DNA from: [Empedobacter] haloabium
GTDB taxonomy: Bacteria > Pseudomonadota > Gammaproteobacteria > Burkholderiales > Burkholderiaceae_D
Assembly: GCA_008011715.2 (NCBI GenBank)
Contig: CP136508.1
Location: forward strand, 3,224,001 to 3,288,000
Length of the DNA: 64,000 nt
Direction of reading: 5' to 3'
The notes under the pieces are model-generated. The model saw nothing but the letters and a program-made list of their open reading frames with translations. It made no database searches and had not been told where the DNA came from. This document shows positions 60,013 to 64,000 of this stretch, in pieces. Made by a program: the position numbers and the translations under genes. The first letter of the stretch is position 1; every line of letters begins with the position of its first letter.

Positions 60013-62286
60013 ATGCACGCCACACGCAAACTCTGGACCTGGCTCGCCGTCATCTGCGCTCTCTCCTTCGCCGTACTGGGCTGGGTGGGATCGGAGATCT
60101 GGCTCGCCGCGCCCCCCATACCCAAACAGGTCGTCGCCGCCGACGGCGCCACGCTCTACCGCGAGGGCCAGGTCGACCAGGGCCAGCAAGCCTGGCTGGC
60201 GGCCGGCGGCCAGCAGGTCGGCTCCGTCTGGGGCCATGGCAGCTACGTCGCGCCGGACTGGTCGGCCGACTGGCTGCACCGCGAGGCCCTGGCGCTGCGC
60301 GAGATCTGGGCCAAGCGCGAGCACGGCGCGGCGTTCGACACGCTGTCCAAGCCCGTCCAGGCCGCGCTGAACGCGCGCCTGCAAGAGGAGCTGCGCCGCA
60401 ATACCTATGACAAGGCCAGCGGCACCATCGTGCTGTCCAACGACCGCGCCGCCGCCGTGCGCGAAGTCGCCCGCCATTACCGTGGCCTGTTTGGCGCCGA
60501 TCCGGCGCTGGACGGCCTGCGCGAGCAGTATGCGATGGGCAACGGCGTGCTGACCGACCCGGCCGAGCTGGACGCCCTGCCCGCCTTCGTGTTCTGGTCG
60601 GCCTGGGCCGCCGCCACCGACCGTCCGGGCCAGCCGGGCCTGAGCTATACCAGCAACTGGCCGCACGAGCCGCTGGTGGGCAACCGTCCCCGCGCCGAAG
60701 TGGGCATCTGGTCGATCGCCAGCGTGGTGCTGATGATCGGCGCCATCGCCGCCATGATCTGGTTCCACGCCACCCACAAGGAGGAAGACGATCCGGCGCC
60801 ACCGAAAGCCGATCCGCTGTTCAACCTGAAGGCCACGCCATCGATGCGCGCCACGCGCAAGTACTTCTTTGTCGTCATCGGCCTGATCCTGGCCCAGGTG
60901 GGCATGGGCGTCGTCACCGCCCATTACGCGGTCGAAGGCCACAGCTTCTTCGGCATCCCGCTGGCCGACATCCTGCCGTTCTCCGTCAGCCGTACCATCC
61001 ACACCCAGTTCGCCGTGCTGTGGATCGCCACCGCCTGGCTGGCCACGGGCCTGTACATCGCGCCGGCCATCTCCGGCCACGAGCCGAAGTTCCAGAAGCT
61101 GGGCGTGGACGTGCTGTTCTACGCGCTGCTGTTCATCGTGGTCGGTTCGACCGCCTCGGGCTGGCTGGGCACCCTGCAGCACAAGGGCAGCGCGTTCGCC
61201 TTCTGGCTGGGCAACCAGGGCCTGGAATTCACCAGCATGGGCCGCGTCTGGCAGGTGCTGCTGTTCGTCGGCCTGCTGTTCTGGGTCACGCTGCTGGGCC
61301 GCGCCCTGTGGCCGGCACTGAGGAAAGCTTCGGAGAGCCGCGGCCTGATCGTCATGGTGTTCCTGTCCGCGCTGTGCATCGGCGGCTTCTACGCCACCTC
61401 GCTGACCTGGGGCCGCCACTCGCACTATTCGATGATCGAATACTGGCGCTGGTGGCTGGTGCATCTGTGGGTCGAGGGCTTCTTCGAGGTGTTCGCCACC
61501 GCCGTCATCGCCCTGCTGTTCACCCGCCTGGGCCTGATCCGCGCGGCCGCCGCCAACAGCGCCATCGTGCTGGAAACCATCGTGTTCCTGTTCGGCGGCA
61601 TCCTGGGAACGCTGCACCACCTCTACTTCACCGGCACGCCGACCTTCGTCATCGCCCTGGGCGGCATGTTCTCGGCGCTGGAAGTGGTGCCGCTGTCGAT
61701 GCTCGGCATCGAGGCCTACCGCAACTACCAGCGTTCCCGTTCGGCGGCCTGGGTGCAGACCTACAAATGGCCGATCCTGTGCTTCATCGCCGTCGGCTTC
61801 TGGAACCTCGTGGGCGCCGGCCTGCTGGGCTTCGCCATCAACACGCCGATCGCGCTGTACTACATGCAGGGCCTGAACATGACGGCGGCGCACGGCCATG
61901 CCGCGCTGTTCGGCGTGTACGGCATGCTGGGCATCGGCCTGCTGCTGTTCTGCCTGCGCGGCCTGTCCGAGCGCGCCGCCTGGGCCGACAGCCTGCTCAA
62001 ACCCATGTTCTGGTGCCTGAACATTGGCCTGGCGATGATGGTCTTCATCTCGCTGGCACCCGCCGGCCTGGTGCAATCGGTCGCCAGCATCACCGAAGGG
62101 ATGTGGTATGCCCGCTCGCCGGAAGTGGTCCACTCGCCGCTGATGGAAACGCTGGTGTGGCTGCGCGTGCCGGGCGACATCGTGTTCGCCGTCGGCTGCC
62201 TGTACCTCGCCCTGTTCGGCTGGCGCCTGATGCGCCGGCCGGCCCAGCCCGCCGCCGTCACGACGGCCAGCGCACCGACCGCCTGA
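60013..62286 (+). CDS. norB: Quinol-dependent nitric oxide reductase (qNor, NorZ type)
   Basis: 757 residues from ATG 60013 (AGGA eight bases before; ATG 59998 is possible). The N-terminal extension (about 35-220) fuses a NorC-like periplasmic domain to the NorB catalytic core of 12 helices; the joined form marks single-subunit qNor. Conserved histidines include IHTQFAVLW, GTLHHLYFTG and AAHGHAALFG. It reduces NO to N2O with quinol electrons. First gene of norB-DUF2249-sirB2-nirK and under likely NsrR/Dnr control. Confidence 0.94.
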   Translation: MHATRKLWTWLAVICALSFAVLGWVGSEIWLAAPPIPKQVVAADGATLYREGQVDQGQQAWLAAGGQQVGSVWGHGSYVAPDWSADWLHREALALREIWAKREHGAAFDTLSKPVQAALNARLQEELRRNTYDKASGTIVLSNDRAAAVREVARHYRGLFGADPALDGLREQYAMGNGVLTDPAELDALPAFVFWSAWAAATDRPGQPGLSYTSNWPHEPLVGNRPRAEVGIWSIASVVLMIGAIAAMIWFHATHKEEDDPAPPKADPLFNLKATPSMRATRKYFFVVIGLILAQVGMGVVTAHYAVEGHSFFGIPLADILPFSVSRTIHTQFAVLWIATAWLATGLYIAPAISGHEPKFQKLGVDVLFYALLFIVVGSTASGWLGTLQHKGSAFAFWLGNQGLEFTSMGRVWQVLLFVGLLFWVTLLGRALWPALRKASESRGLIVMVFLSALCIGGFYATSLTWGRHSHYSMIEYWRWWLVHLWVEGFFEVFATAVIALLFTRLGLIRAAAANSAIVLETIVFLFGGILGTLHHLYFTGTPTFVIALGGMFSALEVVPLSMLGIEAYRNYQRSRSAAWVQTYKWPILCFIAVGFWNLVGAGLLGFAINTPIALYYMQGLNMTAAHGHAALFGVYGMLGIGLLLFCLRGLSERAAWADSLLKPMFWCLNIGLAMMVFISLAPAGLVQSVASITEGMWYARSPEVVHSPLMETLVWLRVPGDIVFAVGCLYLALFGWRLMRRPAQPAAVTTASAPTA

Positions 62287-62294
62287 TCCACCTT

Positions 62295-62321
62295 GCCGGG
62301 CAGCGCGCCTGCCCGGCTTTT
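62295..62321 (+). terminator. Intrinsic terminator/attenuator after norB
   Basis: Stem GCCGGGCAG / CTGCCCGGC with a five-base loop, followed by TTTTCCC, beginning 9 bases past the norB stop. The short T run suggests partial read-through to the DUF2249 gene. Confidence 0.65.
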
Positions 62322-62341
62322 CCCACCTTACGGAGTCCACC

Positions 62342-62605
62342 ATGTCGCACGATTGTTCCCAACCCGCCGGTCCCGCCGGCATCTACCCCTTCGATGCACG
62401 CGGCGTCGCCAAGCGCTTCCGCCACGCCGCCATCTTCGGCGCGCTCGACGCGCTGGCGCCCGGCGAGATCATGCGCTTCTGTAACGACCACGATCCGCTG
62501 CCGCTCCTGCAGCAGATCGGCCACTACTACGGCGAGCGCATCAAGGCTTCCTACGTCGCGCGCGAGCCGGGCCAGGTGGTGATCGACTTCCTGGTCGCCG
62601 CGTAA
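62342..62605 (+). CDS. DUF2249 domain protein
   Basis: 87 residues, no signal peptide. The core IFGALDALAPGEIMRFCNDHDPLPLLQQIG matches DUF2249, a TusA-like sulfur-carrier-related fold found often beside NO reductase and nitrite reductase genes (family knowledge). It lacks a TusA-type Cys at the start of the domain, so any sulfur role is doubtful. Precedes the SirB2 gene by 8 bases. Confidence 0.83.
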   Translation: MSHDCSQPAGPAGIYPFDARGVAKRFRHAAIFGALDALAPGEIMRFCNDHDPLPLLQQIGHYYGERIKASYVAREPGQVVIDFLVAA

Positions 62606-62613
62606 GGACTGCC

Positions 62614-63006
62614 ATGGGCCTTGCCAGCCACTACTACGCCGTCAAGCACCTGCACATCGCCTGCGTGAGCGCCAGCGGCGCGCTGTTCCTGCTGCGCGGC
62701 ATGTGGATGCTGGCCGCACCCGGCATGCTGCAACGGCGCTGGGTGCGCACCCTGCCGCACCTGGTCGACACGCTGCTGCTGGCCAGCGCCGTAACGCTGG
62801 CGGTCTTGTCCGGCCAATACCCGTTCGCGCAGGACTGGCTGGGTGCCAAGGTGATCGCGCTGGTCGTGTACGTGCTGCTGGGCGGCGTGGCGCTGCGGCG
62901 TGGGCGCACCCGCGCCATCCGCGCCACGGCGTTCGGCGCCGCCCTAGTCACCTTTGCCTATATCGTCTCGGTCGCCGTGACGAAGCACGTCGTCCCCTTC
63001 GCCTGA
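62614..63006 (+). CDS. SirB2-family membrane protein
   Basis: 130 residues with four predicted helices and the SirB2 pattern KHLHIACVSASGALFLLRG. A role in NO or haem metabolism is suspected from neighbours only. It precedes nirK by 105 bases on the same strand. Confidence 0.83.
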   Translation: MGLASHYYAVKHLHIACVSASGALFLLRGMWMLAAPGMLQRRWVRTLPHLVDTLLLASAVTLAVLSGQYPFAQDWLGAKVIALVVYVLLGGVALRRGRTRAIRATAFGAALVTFAYIVSVAVTKHVVPFA

Positions 63007-63020
63007 CACCTGCTTTTTCC

Positions 63021-63034
63021 AGAACCTGCATCAA
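63021..63034. promoter_or_regulatory. Fnr/Dnr-like site upstream of nirK
   Basis: AGAACCTGCATCAA has an exact ATCAA right half and AC of TTGAC at left, the same layout as before norB. It ends about 78 bases before the nirK ATG. Confidence 0.5.
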
Positions 63035-63111
63035 GGATTTTGTTCCTGCGCAAGCCTACGATGGTTTCGTCATCGCGCAAGATGACCAACCAACCGAACA
63101 AGGTGAAGAGC

Positions 63112-64000
63112 ATGAACAAGAACAGCAAGCCGGGTCTCTCTATCGTCTCCTCCGCCGCGCTGGCCGCGGCAATCGCAATGGCCTTCGTCGCCCCCGCCGC
63201 GCCCGCGGCGGAACGCCTGCCCGTCGTGGTGCAGGAGCTGGTGGCGCCGCCGGCCGTCCCGCCCCGCATCACCCGCAACACGCCTGCCAAGGTGGTCGTC
63301 AACCTGACCGTGGAGGAGGTGGAGCGCGAGATCGCCCCGGGCACCCGTTACACCTTCTGGACCTTCGGCGGCACCGTGCCGGGCAAGATGATCCGCGTGC
63401 GCGAAGGCGACACGGTCGAACTGCATCTGCAGAACCTGGCCGGCAACAAGCTGCCGCACAATATCGACCTGCACGCCGTCACGGGTCCCGGCGGCGGTGC
63501 CGCCCAGACGCTGATCGCACCGGGCAACGAGGCCGAATTCACGTTCAAGGCGCTGGCGCCCGGCCTGTACGTGTACCACTGCGCCACCGCGCCGGTCGGC
63601 ATGCACGTCGCCAACGGCATGTACGGCATGATCCTGGTCGAGCCGGCCGAGGGCATGGCACCGGTCGACCATGAATACTACGTGATGCAGGGCGACTTCT
63701 ACACCGCCGGCCAGTACCGCGCCGGCGGCCTGCAGAACTTCGACATGCAGAAGGCCATCGACGAGAAGCCGACCTACGTCGTCTTCAACGGTGCCGATGG
63801 CGCGCTGACCGGCGCCAACGCGCTCAAGGCCAAGGCCGGCGAGTCGGTGCGCATGTTCTTCGGCGTGGGCGGCCCCAACATCACGTCCAGCTTCCACGTG
63901 ATCGGCACGATCTTCGACAAGGTCTACACCGAGGGCGGCAAGCACTTCCAGGAAAACGTGCAGACCACGATGGTGCCCACGGGCGGCTCGACGATCGTCG
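63112..64000 (+). CDS. nirK: Copper nitrite reductase NirK, partial
   Basis: Open from ATG 63112 (AAGGTGAAGAGC upstream) to the window end, 296 residues. A signal peptide ends APAAPA-AE. Copper ligands are visible: [12 protein letters not shown] (type 1 and type 2 His), [16 protein letters not shown] (His, Cys, His, Met). The short loop in this motif is that of class II NirK (AniA-like) rather than class I. It reduces nitrite to NO in the periplasm. The C-terminal third lies beyond the window. Confidence 0.95.
   Translation, partial: MNKNSKPGLSIVSSAALAAAIAMAFVAPAAPAAERLPVVVQELVAPPAVPPRITRNTPAKVVVNLTVEEVEREIAPGTRYTFWTFGGTVPGKMIRVREGDTVELHLQNLAGNKLPHNIDLHAVTGPGGGAAQTLIAPGNEAEFTFKALAPGLYVYHCATAPVGMHVANGMYGMILVEPAEGMAPVDHEYYVMQGDFYTAGQYRAGGLQNFDMQKAIDEKPTYVVFNGADGALTGANALKAKAGESVRMFFGVGGPNITSSFHVIGTIFDKVYTEGGKHFQENVQTTMVPTGGSTIV

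Noticed and set aside
1-64000. tRNA or rRNA genes, CRISPR arrays, integrase or attachment sites
   Set aside because: None was recognised by eye. A tRNA search program was not available, so a missed tRNA cannot be excluded.

Overview
The window is about 64 kb of high-GC DNA whose proteins look like those of a betaproteobacterium of the Oxalobacteraceae, most likely Massilia or a close relative. This rests on protein resemblance (NarX/NarL, the MHS-type transporter beside cyoA, the conserved small HTH protein, RsaM) and is an inference, not a database result. Coding density is high and almost every convergent gene pair in the first half is separated by the same palindromic repeat. No tRNA, rRNA, CRISPR array or complete mobile element was seen; the only transposon trace is a truncated IS1595-type transposase.

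Region 1 (1-25.4 kb) is respiratory, transport and signalling DNA: the start of a cytochrome bo3 operon (cyoA, cut by the window edge), an MHS-family transporter, a hemerythrin-like protein, a chemoreceptor, a TorF-type porin, two amino-acid permeases (PheP-like and CAT-like), four cyclic-di-GMP enzymes, a 1,500-residue hybrid histidine kinase translationally coupled to a PleD-like response regulator, a small HTH protein and a Crp/Fnr regulator.

Region 2 (25.4-27.6 kb) is a complete acyl-homoserine-lactone quorum-sensing module: luxR, an rsaM-family regulator (DUF4902) and luxI. CTG-N10-CAG lux boxes stand at nearly the same distance before rsaM and luxI. It is followed by a DUF1460 lipoprotein, a large TonB-dependent receptor and a DUF3616 protein.

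Region 3 (32.7-64 kb) is a denitrification region. Reading leftwards from 59.8 kb on the minus strand are nsrR, narK1, narK2, hemN, a dnr-type regulator and a DUF3079 gene. Separately, from 46.1 kb leftwards, come narGHJI, a parvulin foldase, moaA, narX and narL, with nnrS beyond. To the right, norB (quinol-type NO reductase), DUF2249, SirB2 and nirK (cut by the window end) run on the plus strand. Together they encode nitrate sensing, uptake and reduction, nitrite reduction to NO and NO reduction to N2O, with anaerobic haem synthesis and molybdopterin synthesis in support. No N2O reductase is seen.

The two nar units are separated by about 8 kb of mostly unrelated genes (phasin, secreted c-type cytochrome, VOC protein, protealysin with its inhibitor emfourin, an esterase, a GNAT enzyme). 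narG and narK1 nevertheless share a two-part upstream element with identical internal spacing. This shared element, the two-box RsaM/LuxI module and the strict placement of the palindromic repeats are the most interesting observations. No wholly new multi-gene system was recognised.
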